The notes under the pieces are model-generated. The model did no database searches. It was not told where the DNA came from and saw nothing but the letters and a program-made list of their open reading frames with translations. DNA of 64,000 nucleotides from Bradyrhizobium sp. BRP22 (GTDB lineage Bacteria > Pseudomonadota > Alphaproteobacteria > Rhizobiales > Xanthobacteraceae). The stretch spans positions 1 through 64,000 of the forward strand of contig NZ_JADYVX010000018.1 of assembly GCF_020194175.1 (NCBI RefSeq). Direction: 5' to 3'. The position numbers and the translations under genes are program-made. This document shows positions 41,558 through 50,590 of the stretch, in pieces (positions within the stretch are counted from its first letter, which is position 1; every line of letters begins with the position of its first letter).

Positions 41558-42601
41558 AAGCGTGATGGCATTAGGTTCGATAACCTGAATTTTCGAGATA
41601 GTTCGCGCATTCTTCAGAGGTGAATGCTGGCAAGGCTTCACCGATGGCGGTGCAGACGGTATCGACAGTTCGGGCGGCCGCCTTTCGGAGCAGATGTTTG
41701 AGCTTGGCAAAGACCTGTTCGATCGGTTCAGGTCGGGCGAGTATTTCGGCAGGAAGAACAGTTTGGCGCCGGCAGAGCAAATGAGCTGGCGCACGACCTT
41801 GCCCTTGTGGCTGCCGAGATTGTCCATGACCACGATATCGCCGGGGCGAAGGGTGGGCAGGAGAACTTTCTCGACATAGGTCCGAAAGCTCGCGCCATCG
41901 ATCGGTCCTTCGATGAACAATGGCGCATCGATCCGGTCATGGCGCAAGGCCGCCAGGAAGGTCATGGTCTTCCAGCGGCCATGTGGAACCTTGGCGGGGA
42001 GTCTGCGCCCGCGCGGCGCCCATCCCCGCAGGGGAGCCATGTCGGTCCTGGTCCAGGTCTCGTCGATGAAGACCAGCCGTTCAGCTTCGACGCGATCTTG
42101 ATACTTTGTCAACTGGGCTCGCCGCCGTGCCACGTCGGGACGATCGCGTTCGCCAGCCACCACGCTTTTTTTTTGAAGCTGAGCTTCTCGGCGTGCACGA
42201 AGTCCCACACCGAGTGGTAGTCGACCTTCAGGCCGCGCCCGGCAAGCTCGGCAACGAGCCCACGTATGGTGAAATCGCCGTCCTTGATCCGTTGCGACAG
42301 CCAGACCGCGTGGTCTCCCGAAACCGCTTTCGGCTTGTGACCGCCCATCTGGCCCGGAGCAACGCTGCCGGTCTCATCGACCCGCTGCATCCAACCGATT
42401 GCCGTGCTGATCGCAACCCCAAACTGCTTGGCCGCCTGATTGCGGGACATCCCGCCCTCGATCGCGGCCACCACGCGCTTGCGAAGATCCAGAGAGTAAG
42501 GCTTGCCCATCCATGCTGGCCTCCTGCCCAGCCAGCATGGTGAATCAGAAACTCACTGATTTGGGAATCCCAAATCGATTCAACTTAACCCCATCCCGCT
42601 T
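41558..42601 (-). mobile_element. IS630-family insertion sequence, copy 2
   Basis: An element of 1,044 bases with imperfect inverted repeats AAGCG-T/G-GATGG at each end and TA at both borders (41556-41557 and 42602-42603). It is related to but clearly different from copy 1 at 18967-20009 (for example the shared internal GGATTCCC near the transposase start). Confidence 0.85.
41571..42510 (-). pseudogene. IS630 transposase, inactivated by one-base deletion
   Basis: The first frame (42510-42109) holds the N-terminal helix-turn-helix: MGKPYSLDLRKRVVAAIEGG, then NQAAKQFGVAISTAIGWMQ. The second frame from about 42208 holds RLVFIDETWTRTDMAPLRGWA and IVVMDNLGSHKGKVV. The join is a run of nine A on the coding strand, a normal slippery site. 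Near 41733 one C is missing in the motif that should read SPDLNPIEQVFAKLKH; the frame becomes DLNRSNRS, and the true ending is in another frame (41571-41780). The last catalytic glutamate is thus lost from the product. Confidence 0.82.
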
Positions 42602-42790
42602 TAGGTACTCCATCAGTATGTTCTATTTGACACGTCCGCGCGCTCAACTCGATGTCGTAAGTACTTTCGATGCAGTGGCCCCACTCGGACTCTAGGTAAC
42701 ATTCACCTCGCGTCAGGAGCACAGCGGACACCAAAAGCAGCTTGATCCGCAGTGCATCCGCCTATGAGTGCACGCTTTGGCCTTGAGGGC

Positions 42791-44401
42791 TTAGAAGAAT
42801 ATCGACGTAGACACCAACAAATTCAGCGCATGTCCCGTTTCGCGCGTGTGTGTAATGCTCGTCGGGTTGTTGATATATGCCAGTCCTACGCTTGCATATA
42901 TCCCGGGTGCCAGATGCGCGGTATAGGTTCCCAGGATCGCTGTGCTGTCGCGATGGACGAGATTCCCTTCAGCCAATGCAGCATCCACTGCATAGTTGCT
43001 CCAGACGGTGTTAGTGGCGACAATAGCAATCTGATCAGTTGGTCGGCTGTCAAACAGCCCCTTCGCATAAAGACGAAGTTCGTAATATTGACTGACTCTG
43101 TTTAGGTCAGGCGGGGCGTACATGACAGAGAACCCGCCATAGATACCACGATACGCCGAGCCCTTGAGAGCAGACTGCCAGAGTTGCCTGTCTGCAGCGA
43201 CGTAGTAGGTGCTGTTCGCATTAACTCTGGGTTGCTGCGGGTACTGCAAGTTCTTGTAGCTGCTGTTATTGAAACCGGCGCCCGCCCGCAACCAGGTCTC
43301 GGGTACGCCCGGAGCAGCTTTGTTTTTGTAGCCGATTTCATCAACCAAAAGAATGCCGGCGTTGGCCGTTCTCCAGTTTAGGCCGGTTGGATTTTCAGTT
43401 ATCTCCGCCTGTTGACCGTCTGGACTGAGTGAGCGCTGGATTGAGACCTTATTGTATAGGCGATCATCAAAATTGAACTTCACGTTCATAGCAGGCGTGG
43501 GCGCGGCATTGTTGCTCATGCCTGCTTGATACAAGATATTTGACGAGGGAGCCAAAACGCTTGCTCCTGCACTCCCTCCGACCAATGTGCCTCCGAACTC
43601 ATTTACATTTCTGAGATAACCCATCTTGAGTTCGAGTGTACTGTCGAAAAACGTCTGGTAGTAGGCAATTGTGTTGAGTCCGAATCTATCTGGCCCCCCG
43701 GGTTTCCATGTCCAATATTGCTGCTGTGCTCCTACGATGATCTGACCATCGGGAATGCCAAAACGGCTGAGATCGTAGGTCACAATCATGAAATTTACGG
43801 TGCTGAATGTAGGATTTTGGCCCATATATCGTTGATTGGCGATGCTGGTTCTCGCTGCATTTGGGAATTGATTGTCTACAAGGCTGTTTACTGTCCCGCC
43901 AACATAACCGATCCCCACGTCTGCCAGCGCGGATCTAGTGCCGCCTTGATCCTGATCTATCGTATCCGCGGGACCAGGTATATTGAGCCACATACCTTTT
44001 TCGCGGAGCTTCTCGAACTTTGCGGATGGGTCGATCTCATTTTGAGTTCTGGTCTTAACGAGTTCATCCGCACTGTAGCGCTTTGTGGTAGACAAACTGG
44101 CACTTTGTGCTAGCGCCGAGCCATCGACGAGAAGCGTTGCTGGTTTGAGGCGGCGTCTCCGGAATTTCCTGGCTAGATCAGAGTCCCTTTGAAGCCTTGT
44201 TTTAGCAACCTCATCCGGAATTTCGTTTCTTGGATTAGGCACGTTAGCAGTTTGTGTGAACGCCGGACTACCGACGAGACTCGCTGCTAGGGAGAGTGCG
44301 ATAGGAACTCCTCTTTGCTTCGTAGTTGATCGAAAGTTGAAAACCGGTGCCGCAGCCGAGTATATCTGAATTGATGCAGCCACGACAAAGCAACCATACA
44401 T
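42791..44401 (-). CDS. OprB-like outer-membrane porin
   Basis: A 536-residue beta-barrel protein of the OprB carbohydrate-selective porin type. The N-terminus has a hydrophobic stretch PIALSLAASLVGSPAFTQTA that looks like a signal peptide with AxA-type cleavage; residues 40-130 form a charged linker; the rest has alternating aromatic strands (YYQTFFDSTLELKMGYLRN, YYELRLYAKGLFDSRP) and ends with the phenylalanine (STSIFF) needed for barrel assembly. The start is uncertain because the signal peptide begins about 30 residues in. A partial decayed copy is at 32190-32660 on the other strand. Confidence 0.8.
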   Translation of the reverse strand: MYGCFVVAASIQIYSAAAPVFNFRSTTKQRGVPIALSLAASLVGSPAFTQTANVPNPRNEIPDEVAKTRLQRDSDLARKFRRRRLKPATLLVDGSALAQSASLSTTKRYSADELVKTRTQNEIDPSAKFEKLREKGMWLNIPGPADTIDQDQGGTRSALADVGIGYVGGTVNSLVDNQFPNAARTSIANQRYMGQNPTFSTVNFMIVTYDLSRFGIPDGQIIVGAQQQYWTWKPGGPDRFGLNTIAYYQTFFDSTLELKMGYLRNVNEFGGTLVGGSAGASVLAPSSNILYQAGMSNNAAPTPAMNVKFNFDDRLYNKVSIQRSLSPDGQQAEITENPTGLNWRTANAGILLVDEIGYKNKAAPGVPETWLRAGAGFNNSSYKNLQYPQQPRVNANSTYYVAADRQLWQSALKGSAYRGIYGGFSVMYAPPDLNRVSQYYELRLYAKGLFDSRPTDQIAIVATNTVWSNYAVDAALAEGNLVHRDSTAILGTYTAHLAPGIYASVGLAYINNPTSITHTRETGHALNLLVSTSIFF

Positions 44402-44778
44402 AACGAACTCCGCTCCTATTGCTAACCTTGAATGGGGTTGCGCTCCGGCCTCATTGACCCAGAGCTCAGCCGCAGCTTTTTGTGTTTAAAGGCGGCCGAG
44501 CAAGATGGCCCTAGTCAGAAGGAAGGGTAGGCTCCCACGCCAGCCAGGACGCGTCACTCCACGGAGCTTGGTTGGCATCGTGGTAGCGAGAGACGGACGA
44601 CCGATAGGCGCGAAGCCCAAAGAGACCTTTGAAGCCTCCGCGCTCGCCGATCGCGCCAGAAAGTGCATTCATGGGTTTTCATACGAAAGGCGAGATCGCG
44701 GTTGGACCAGATTTGATAGCGGTAGGCGATGCATTAGCACCTCCATAACGCGATGGTAGCGCTGGCAAATCCATGTAA
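44402..44778. other. Spacer between porin and IS256 element
   Basis: No recognisable gene in about 380 bases. It should contain the porin promoter; no specific element could be identified. Confidence 0.4.
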
Positions 44779-44787
44779 CGCCCCGAA

Positions 44788-46236
44788 AGTTCTGTGCGTC
44801 AAGTTCAGCAAAATTGATCATGGGGTCCGGCCAAGCCATCCCCTCGGAGCCGCCGTCGCTCGCTCGCCCCAGGCGCAGCGCTGGCGAGCGACGGCGGCGG
44901 AGAGGGGTGGCCCATCCCCTTGGTGGGCCTGAGCATCGTCAGGCCGCCCGGCGTAGTGTCTCCTTCTTGTGCTCCTTCAAGAGATCCATGTTCAGATAGC
45001 GATGGTCCTCGAGCCAGGCCTCGTGGCGCTCGACGGTCAGCGCCCGCACCAGCCTGAGGCAGCTCTCGGCATTGGGGAAGATTCGCACCACGTAGGTGCG
45101 CCGCCGGATCTCCTCGTTGAGGCGCTCCAGCATGTTGGTCGACTTCATGTGCTTGCGGTGCACCAGCGGCAGACGGAAGTAGGCGAGCGTCTCCTCGATG
45201 TTGTCCTCCACCCAACCGGTGAGCTTGGGGTATTTGCCGCCCCATTTGGCAAGCCATGCCGCCAGATCGCGCCGCACCTCGCCAAGATCGCGTCGGTCGT
45301 ACATCCAGCGGAGCTCGAGCAGGCAATCGTCGTCGACCTTGCGCGGCACATAATCGAGCGCATTGCGCAGGAAGTGCACATAACAGCGCTGCCAGAACAC
45401 GCCGGCGAGGACTTCGGCGATCGCCTTCTTCAAGCCGGGATGATCGTCGGAGACGACAAACTCAACGCCATGCAGGCCGCGCGCCTTCAACGCTTCCAAA
45501 AACTCCTTCCAGCTCGACCGGCTCTCCCGGTTGGCAAGCTCGACCGCGAGCACCTGACGCCGGCCTTCCCAGTCGACGCCGATCGCGATCAGCACCGCCT
45601 GGCTCGCAATGATGCCGTCCTCGCGCACCCGCTCATAGCGCGCATCCAGGATCAGATAGGGGAATGGTTCCTTGAGCTTGCGCTCGCAAAACGCCTTCAG
45701 CGACGCATCCAGCCGTTTGTTGATGGCGCTGATCGCCGAGGCCGAGAACGCATGCCCCACAAGTTCTTCGGTGACTTGCTTGACCTTCCGCGTCGAGACG
45801 CCTTGCACGTACATCTCGGCCAAGGCCGCTACCAGCGCCTTCTCCGAGCGCTGGTAGCGCTCGAACAGCTCGGTCGAGAACCGCCCCTGACGGTCCTGCG
45901 GCACCTTCAGCTCGATCTTGCCGACCCGGGTGATCAGCGAGCGGGGATAGTAGCCGGAGCGATAGCCAAGCCGTCCCTCGCTGCGCTCGCCTTTCTCCGC
46001 ACCCAGCGTCTCCGTCATCTCGGCTTCGAGAATTTCCTGCACCGCACCCTGGATCAGCGGCTTCAGGAACTCCTTGTCCGACCTCAACAACTCTTTGACT
46101 GCAGAGACGTCCGTCCTAATCTTCGTCACGGTCATGGCGGGTCCAAGCTCCTCTATGAGCGGTGATCTTCGCAATCACCGGACTTACCATGACCGCTCCA
46201 GCCTCTCAGGCTTTTGCAGAACCTTCCGCACACTAC
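44788..46236 (-). mobile_element. IS256-family insertion sequence
   Basis: About 1.45 kb. The ends share TGTGCG-N2-A-N-GTTC-N-GCAAAA as inverted repeats (44793 on the plus strand; ending 46232 on the minus strand). The same nine bases CGCCCCGAA flank both sides (44779-44787 and 46237-46245), which fits the 8-9-base target duplication of IS256. The exact outer base on each side may be off by one. The transposase is intact, so the element may still be mobile. Confidence 0.85.
44939..46135 (-). CDS. IS256-family (Mutator) transposase
   Basis: A 398-residue intact transposase. YLILDARYERVRE carries the first aspartate of the DDE triad, GVEFVVSDDHPGLKKAI the second, and the C-x2-H helix (QRCYVHFLRNALDYV) and the MLERLNEEIRRRTYVVRIFPN segment with the glutamate follow. 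The start at 46135 (MTVTKIRTDVSAVKEL) is preferred to a 13-residue longer reading. No frameshift was found. Confidence 0.93.
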   Translation of the reverse strand: MTVTKIRTDVSAVKELLRSDKEFLKPLIQGAVQEILEAEMTETLGAEKGERSEGRLGYRSGYYPRSLITRVGKIELKVPQDRQGRFSTELFERYQRSEKALVAALAEMYVQGVSTRKVKQVTEELVGHAFSASAISAINKRLDASLKAFCERKLKEPFPYLILDARYERVREDGIIASQAVLIAIGVDWEGRRQVLAVELANRESRSSWKEFLEALKARGLHGVEFVVSDDHPGLKKAIAEVLAGVFWQRCYVHFLRNALDYVPRKVDDDCLLELRWMYDRRDLGEVRRDLAAWLAKWGGKYPKLTGWVEDNIEETLAYFRLPLVHRKHMKSTNMLERLNEEIRRRTYVVRIFPNAESCLRLVRALTVERHEAWLEDHRYLNMDLLKEHKKETLRRAA

Positions 46237-46245
46237 CGCCCCGAA

Positions 46246-46558
46246 TTGCTTAACGTTCGACCCGTGCGATATTCATTGGCCACCGATTGCCATGTGTGCT
46301 CATCACGACCAACTGCTAAGGTTGGTGGTTGACTGGGCGCAGGCGCAGGCCGTCCCCTGTGGATACGCGGATTGTTCACTATCCCGCGCAGCGCGAGACT
46401 GTCCCGCCATCAAAACGAACTCTGGCGAAGCTGGCATCGTTCGGTGGAAATCGGGCGTCCGTCACTCGTGAGCGCTGCAGCCACTCAGCCTTGTGTAACC
46501 GCCCACCCTCTCGGCGGAAGCGCACGCGCGGAGCGGTGACGCTTTTGGATCCGCTGTG
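46246..46558. other. Spacer between IS256 and hemN
   Basis: About 310 bases with no recognisable gene or terminator hairpin. Confidence 0.4.
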
Positions 46559-47908
46559 CTAATAGGGTAAGCGGTCTAGATAAGCGTCGAATGCGGCAGC
46601 AACAGCGCGCGTGACGAACCGGTGCTCCTGCCTCACCCGGATCAAACCCTTCTTGATTTCCACTATCCCGTCGTTGGCGAGCATCGCCAAGCGTTCAGCT
46701 GAATGGAGGAAAGGCATCCCGCTAAACCCGTGGGCGGCAGAGATTGCCGGCACGTCGGCCTCCAAATCGCACATCAGCCGCTCGATAATTGCGGCTCGCA
46801 CGCGGTCTTCATCGGTGAGACGGTAACCTTTCGACGTCGCCAGGCGACCAGCTCTGATATCTCGGCTATAGGAGCCCGTTGCGACTTCGTTCTGGACGTA
46901 ACCCTCGCCGAGACGGCCGATGGCCGACGGTCCGAAGCCGATCAGAGTTTTGCAGGTATCGGCGGAGTAACCCAGCGAGTTACGCCGCAGACGGCCGGTT
47001 TTCTGCGCCAGCGCGAGCTCGTCGTCTGGCAAGGCGAAATGGTCGAGCCCGATTGGACTGTAGCCAGCAGCGACCAGCGTATCGGCCACGGCCGCCGCCT
47101 GTTCGGCACGGACCACGTTGTCCGGCAGCGCCGCCTCATCGATTAGGCGCTGACGTTTCATGTAGGAAGGAACGTGCGCGTAGCCAAAAACCGCCAGCCG
47201 GTCCGGGCGCATGGCCACCGCTGCCGTCGCGCTTTCGACGCAGGACCGCACCGTCTGATGAGGAAGACCGAAGATGAGGTCGAGGTTGATGCGGCTTATT
47301 CCGTGCTCGCGTAGATTTTCCACGGCAGCGGTCGTCTGCGACTCACTCTGGAACCTGTTGATCGCTTTTTGAACATTAGGATCGAAGCTCTGCACGCCGA
47401 GGCTGGCGCGGTTCACGCCCGCTGCTCCTAAGAATTCGGCCATCTCGACCGTGAACGTGCGGGGATCAATCTCAACGGCGAGCGTAGCCGGTTTCCTAAA
47501 CGCGAAGCGGCGACGCAGGAGTTCCATCAGTGCCAGGAACTCCGCTGGCTCGATCACGGTCGGCGTTCCGCCGCCGAAGTGCACGTCGCTTACGGGCAAT
47601 CCTTGCGGCACTCGGTCCGCGACCAAACGAATCTCCTCACGCAACACCGACAAATAGTTGAGGATCGGCACATGCCGGCGAGTGATAGTCGTAGGGAAGC
47701 CGCAGTACCAGCAGACCGACCGGCAGAACGGAATGTGGAAATACAGCGATACGGATTCCTCAGCCGGCAGGCACCTCAGCCATTTCTCACAATCGGTGGG
47801 GCCAATCGCCATGGAGAACTCCGGTACAGTTGGATAGATGGTGTACCAAGGCAGGCGCGCATCGCAGTACTTTTGCAGGATTGAGGTCTGCAACGGTAAT
47901 TGTCCCAT
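46559..47908 (-). CDS. hemN: Oxygen-independent coproporphyrinogen III oxidase
   Basis: HemN, 449 residues, converts coproporphyrinogen III to protoporphyrinogen IX without oxygen, using radical SAM chemistry. SLYFHIPFCRSVCWYCGF holds the tyrosine, histidine and the C-x3-C-x2-C that bind the 4Fe-4S cluster. The fourth cysteine usual in HemN (C-x-C) is replaced by F, and the following histidine by P. HFGGGTPT, INLDLIFGLPHQT and GLDHFALPDDEL are conserved. It lies 265 bases after hypE on the same strand, with an FNR/FixK-like box upstream. It would support haem synthesis in low-oxygen nodules. Confidence 0.9.
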   Translation of the reverse strand: MGQLPLQTSILQKYCDARLPWYTIYPTVPEFSMAIGPTDCEKWLRCLPAEESVSLYFHIPFCRSVCWYCGFPTTITRRHVPILNYLSVLREEIRLVADRVPQGLPVSDVHFGGGTPTVIEPAEFLALMELLRRRFAFRKPATLAVEIDPRTFTVEMAEFLGAAGVNRASLGVQSFDPNVQKAINRFQSESQTTAAVENLREHGISRINLDLIFGLPHQTVRSCVESATAAVAMRPDRLAVFGYAHVPSYMKRQRLIDEAALPDNVVRAEQAAAVADTLVAAGYSPIGLDHFALPDDELALAQKTGRLRRNSLGYSADTCKTLIGFGPSAIGRLGEGYVQNEVATGSYSRDIRAGRLATSKGYRLTDEDRVRAAIIERLMCDLEADVPAISAAHGFSGMPFLHSAERLAMLANDGIVEIKKGLIRVRQEHRFVTRAVAAAFDAYLDRLPY

Positions 47909-47951
47909 GCTTATACCAGAAGCAGCCTAACGGCTGCGCTCTCCTGTGTCT

Positions 47952-47965
47952 TTGTGCTATGTCAA
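47952..47965. promoter_or_regulatory. Possible FixK/FNR box upstream of hemN
   Basis: On the minus strand TTGACATAGCACAA fits TTG-N8-CAA, with one mismatch in the right half site of the FixK2 consensus TTG(A/C)-N6-(T/G)CAA. Its centre is about 50 bases before the hemN ATG, suitable for class II activation with a short leader. Confidence 0.5.
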
Positions 47966-48173
47966 TCGCTGCACTTCACGCGCGAAATCTGCGTCCCGTC
48001 GATGTTGATGTGAGCGAGGAGATGGTCACTCCCTGACATTGATTTTGATATTTCCCAGGGGGGAAGAATTTATCACATGAGTGATGTTGAAGCGCGAGTG
48101 ATGTCAACGATTGAGCTGCGCCTCGTTCCGCTCGAGCGCGGTCCTGAACAAAACAGCAAAACTGCGCTTCTGC

Positions 48174-49217
48174 TTAACAGATCCTTGGCAATTGTTCGCC
48201 CGACAGCCAATCGACAACTCGCCGTCCGCCAACGCTGGTCGACATCTGCACAAACTGATGATCGTCGGTTACGGCCTCGCCGATATCAGCCGCATCGCAC
48301 CCGAGTGGATGCGCCTTCATGGCTGCAAGCACGGCACCGGCCATGTCCGAGGCCACGATGGCAACGAGCTTGCCCTCGTTGGCGACATGGAGAGGATCAA
48401 GCCCAAGGAGTTCGCAGGCGGCCGCAACCGCCGACTTCACCGGGATGGCGTCTTCCTGCAGATGGAACCCGAGGCCGGATTGATGCGCTATCTCATTGAG
48501 CATCGCGGCAAGGCCGCCGCGCGTGGGGTCACGCATCACCCGGATGCCGCTGCCGCCGGCCCCAACCATAACAGCCACGAGATCATGCAGCGCTGCGGAA
48601 TCCGAAACGAGCTCTGTCTCGAAAGCGAGATTTTGGCGCCTCGACATGATCGCCACACCATGGTCACCTAGACTTCCGGAGACCAGCACGCGGTCGCCGA
48701 CTCTCACCTTCTCAGCGGAGAGATCGAGCCCGTCGGTCAAAACGCCGACCCCGGTCGTCGAGATGAACAGCCCATCCGCCTTGCCACGCTCGACGACTTT
48801 GGTGTCCCCCGTGATGATGTAAACGCCGGCTTCGCGCGCCGCTTCTCCCATGGAATCCGCGATCATCTTCAGATCCATCAAGCGGAAGCCCTCCTCTATG
48901 ATGAAACCCGCCGACAGATACAGCGGGCGCGCGCCGGCCATTGCCACATCGTTGATAGTGCCGTGCACCGCGAGCGATCCGATATTGCCGCCGGGAAAGA
49001 ACAGCGGCGACACCACATAGCCGTCGGTCGTCATCACCATCCTGCCCACGGCTTCAAAGGCCGCCTGATCGTTGCCGCGGGCGAGCCATTGATTGCCGAA
49101 GGCTTCGTGAAACAGGCCGGAAATCAGGTGTGCCATGGCGCGCCCCCCGGAGCCGTGGGACAGATCGACACACCCGTTCTTGATGTCGAGCTTGCGCTGA
49201 TGGGCATTCGCTCTCAT
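48174..49217 (-). CDS. hypE: Hydrogenase maturation protein HypE
   Basis: HypE, 347 residues, dehydrates the thiocarbamate on its C-terminal cysteine to the cyanide ligand of the NiFe centre. The C-terminus is the hallmark PRIC. The N-terminus has SHGSGGRAMAHLI, followed by NDVAMAGARPLYLSAGFIIEEG, TGDTKVVERG and RDPTRGGLAAMLNEIA for ATP binding (AIR synthase fold). The start at 49217 (MRANAHQRKLD) overlaps the hypD stop by ATGA. It is the last hyp gene; hoxX/hoxA, which often follow, are absent here. Confidence 0.95.
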   Translation of the reverse strand: MRANAHQRKLDIKNGCVDLSHGSGGRAMAHLISGLFHEAFGNQWLARGNDQAAFEAVGRMVMTTDGYVVSPLFFPGGNIGSLAVHGTINDVAMAGARPLYLSAGFIIEEGFRLMDLKMIADSMGEAAREAGVYIITGDTKVVERGKADGLFISTTGVGVLTDGLDLSAEKVRVGDRVLVSGSLGDHGVAIMSRRQNLAFETELVSDSAALHDLVAVMVGAGGSGIRVMRDPTRGGLAAMLNEIAHQSGLGFHLQEDAIPVKSAVAAACELLGLDPLHVANEGKLVAIVASDMAGAVLAAMKAHPLGCDAADIGEAVTDDHQFVQMSTSVGGRRVVDWLSGEQLPRIC

Positions 49218-50356
49218 AGCGCCCGCCTCAATTGATAATCGCGAAGTCGGCCATACGTCCAATGCGCGGCACAGGCGCCTTCCGATGACACCATGCAGGA
49301 TCCTATAGGGGTTTCCGGCGCGCAGACGGTTCCGAACAGCTTGCAGTCGACTGGCCTCTTCACGCCACGCAGGATGGCCCCGCACTCGCACGCCGGATTG
49401 TCGGCAACACGCACTTCATGCATCGCGAAACGCAGCTCGGCGTCGAATTGAGCGTAAGCCTGCTTTAGCTTCAATCCGCTGTAGGGTACGCGACCGAGTC
49501 CGCGCCACTCGAACTGCTCACGCAGCTCGAATATATTCGATATCTCTTGCTTGGCGCGCCGATTGCCTTCGCGCGTCACGGCACGGCTGTATTGGTTTTC
49601 CACCTTATGTTGGCCTTCGTTCACCTGCCGCACCAGCATAAGGATCGCCTGCATCACATCGAGCGGTTCAAATCCCGCGATCACGATCGGCCTGCCGAAT
49701 TCTTTGGCGACGAACTCGTAAGGCTCCGTGCCAATGATGGTACTGACATGTGCAGGCCCGACGAAGCCTTCGATTTCGACGCGTCCGATATTGCGATTAT
49801 CGCGCCCCAATAGAATGCTGTGCATCGCCGCGGGAGTCAGCACGTGATTGCAAAACACGCTGAAGTTCTTCAGCCGCTTCTTCTCGGCGAGGCGGATCAT
49901 CACCGCCGTCGGTGGCGTCGTGGTCTCAAATCCAATGGCAAAAAACACCACCTCCCGACTTGGCGTCTCTTCGGCGATCCGGCTCGCATCAAGCGCCGAG
50001 TAGACCATCCGAATGTCGGCCCCGAGCGCCTTGGCGCGAAGCAGGCATTGTCCTTGTGAGCCGGGCACCCGCATCAGGTCGCCGTAGACACAGAGAGTGA
50101 CGTCCCGCCGCTCAGCGAGCCTGATAGCCATGTCGATCCGGCTGGCGGGGAGAACACAGACCGGGCAACCCGGCCCGTGGATCATGCGGACGCTGAAAGG
50201 CAGTATATCCTCGAGACCATAGCGGGCGATTGCATGCGTGTGTCCGCCGCAGAATTCCATGAACCGATAGGCCATTTGCTGGTCGGCTTCGGCGCTAATC
50301 GCACGCGCGAGCCCACGTGCGATGGTCTTGTCGCGAAATTCGTCGGCATATTTCAT
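49214..50356 (-). CDS. hypD: Hydrogenase maturation protein HypD
   Basis: HypD, 380 residues, holds the Fe(CN)2CO precursor with HypC. The conserved motifs are FCGGHTHAIARYG (active cysteine), HGPGCPVCVLP, GFETTTPPTA and the 4Fe-4S cysteines in the C-terminal part (NPACECGAILRG, KLFGTVCAPETPIGSCMVSSEGACAAHW). Length and composition are normal. It overlaps hypC and hypE by four bases on each side, so hypC-D-E are translationally coupled. Confidence 0.96.
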   Translation of the reverse strand: MKYADEFRDKTIARGLARAISAEADQQMAYRFMEFCGGHTHAIARYGLEDILPFSVRMIHGPGCPVCVLPASRIDMAIRLAERRDVTLCVYGDLMRVPGSQGQCLLRAKALGADIRMVYSALDASRIAEETPSREVVFFAIGFETTTPPTAVMIRLAEKKRLKNFSVFCNHVLTPAAMHSILLGRDNRNIGRVEIEGFVGPAHVSTIIGTEPYEFVAKEFGRPIVIAGFEPLDVMQAILMLVRQVNEGQHKVENQYSRAVTREGNRRAKQEISNIFELREQFEWRGLGRVPYSGLKLKQAYAQFDAELRFAMHEVRVADNPACECGAILRGVKRPVDCKLFGTVCAPETPIGSCMVSSEGACAAHWTYGRLRDYQLRRAL

Positions 50357-50589
50357 GACTGGAGCTCCTGCCCCGCGTTGCTTAGCTGCTGCAGAAGCTC
50401 CACCGTGCGCTTGGCTTCCTCCGGGTCGATTCTGGCCAGGGCGTAGCCAACATGGACAAGGACGTAGTCCCCTACCGCGAGATCGTCGACCAGCACGATC
50501 GATATCTCCTTGCTGACGCCCTCGACCGAGACGATGGCCATGTCATCGGGCAGAATTTTCGCGACCTCAGCTGGCACCGAGAGACACAT
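50353..50589 (-). CDS. hypC: Hydrogenase maturation chaperone HypC
   Basis: HypC, 78 residues, starts MCLSVPAEVAKI; the cysteine after the first methionine is the one that binds the Fe(CN)2CO unit and the large-subunit precursor. VLVHVGYALARIDPEEA is the usual OB-fold end. It starts one base after the hypF stop. HupF (56942-57232) is a paralogue in the same operon. Confidence 0.95.
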   Translation of the reverse strand: MCLSVPAEVAKILPDDMAIVSVEGVSKEISIVLVDDLAVGDYVLVHVGYALARIDPEEAKRTVELLQQLSNAGQELQS

Positions 50590-50590
50590 A

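Noticed and set aside
44969-46165. 398-codon plus-strand frame across the IS256 transposase
   Set aside because: It mirrors the transposase almost end to end and is a GC-driven shadow.
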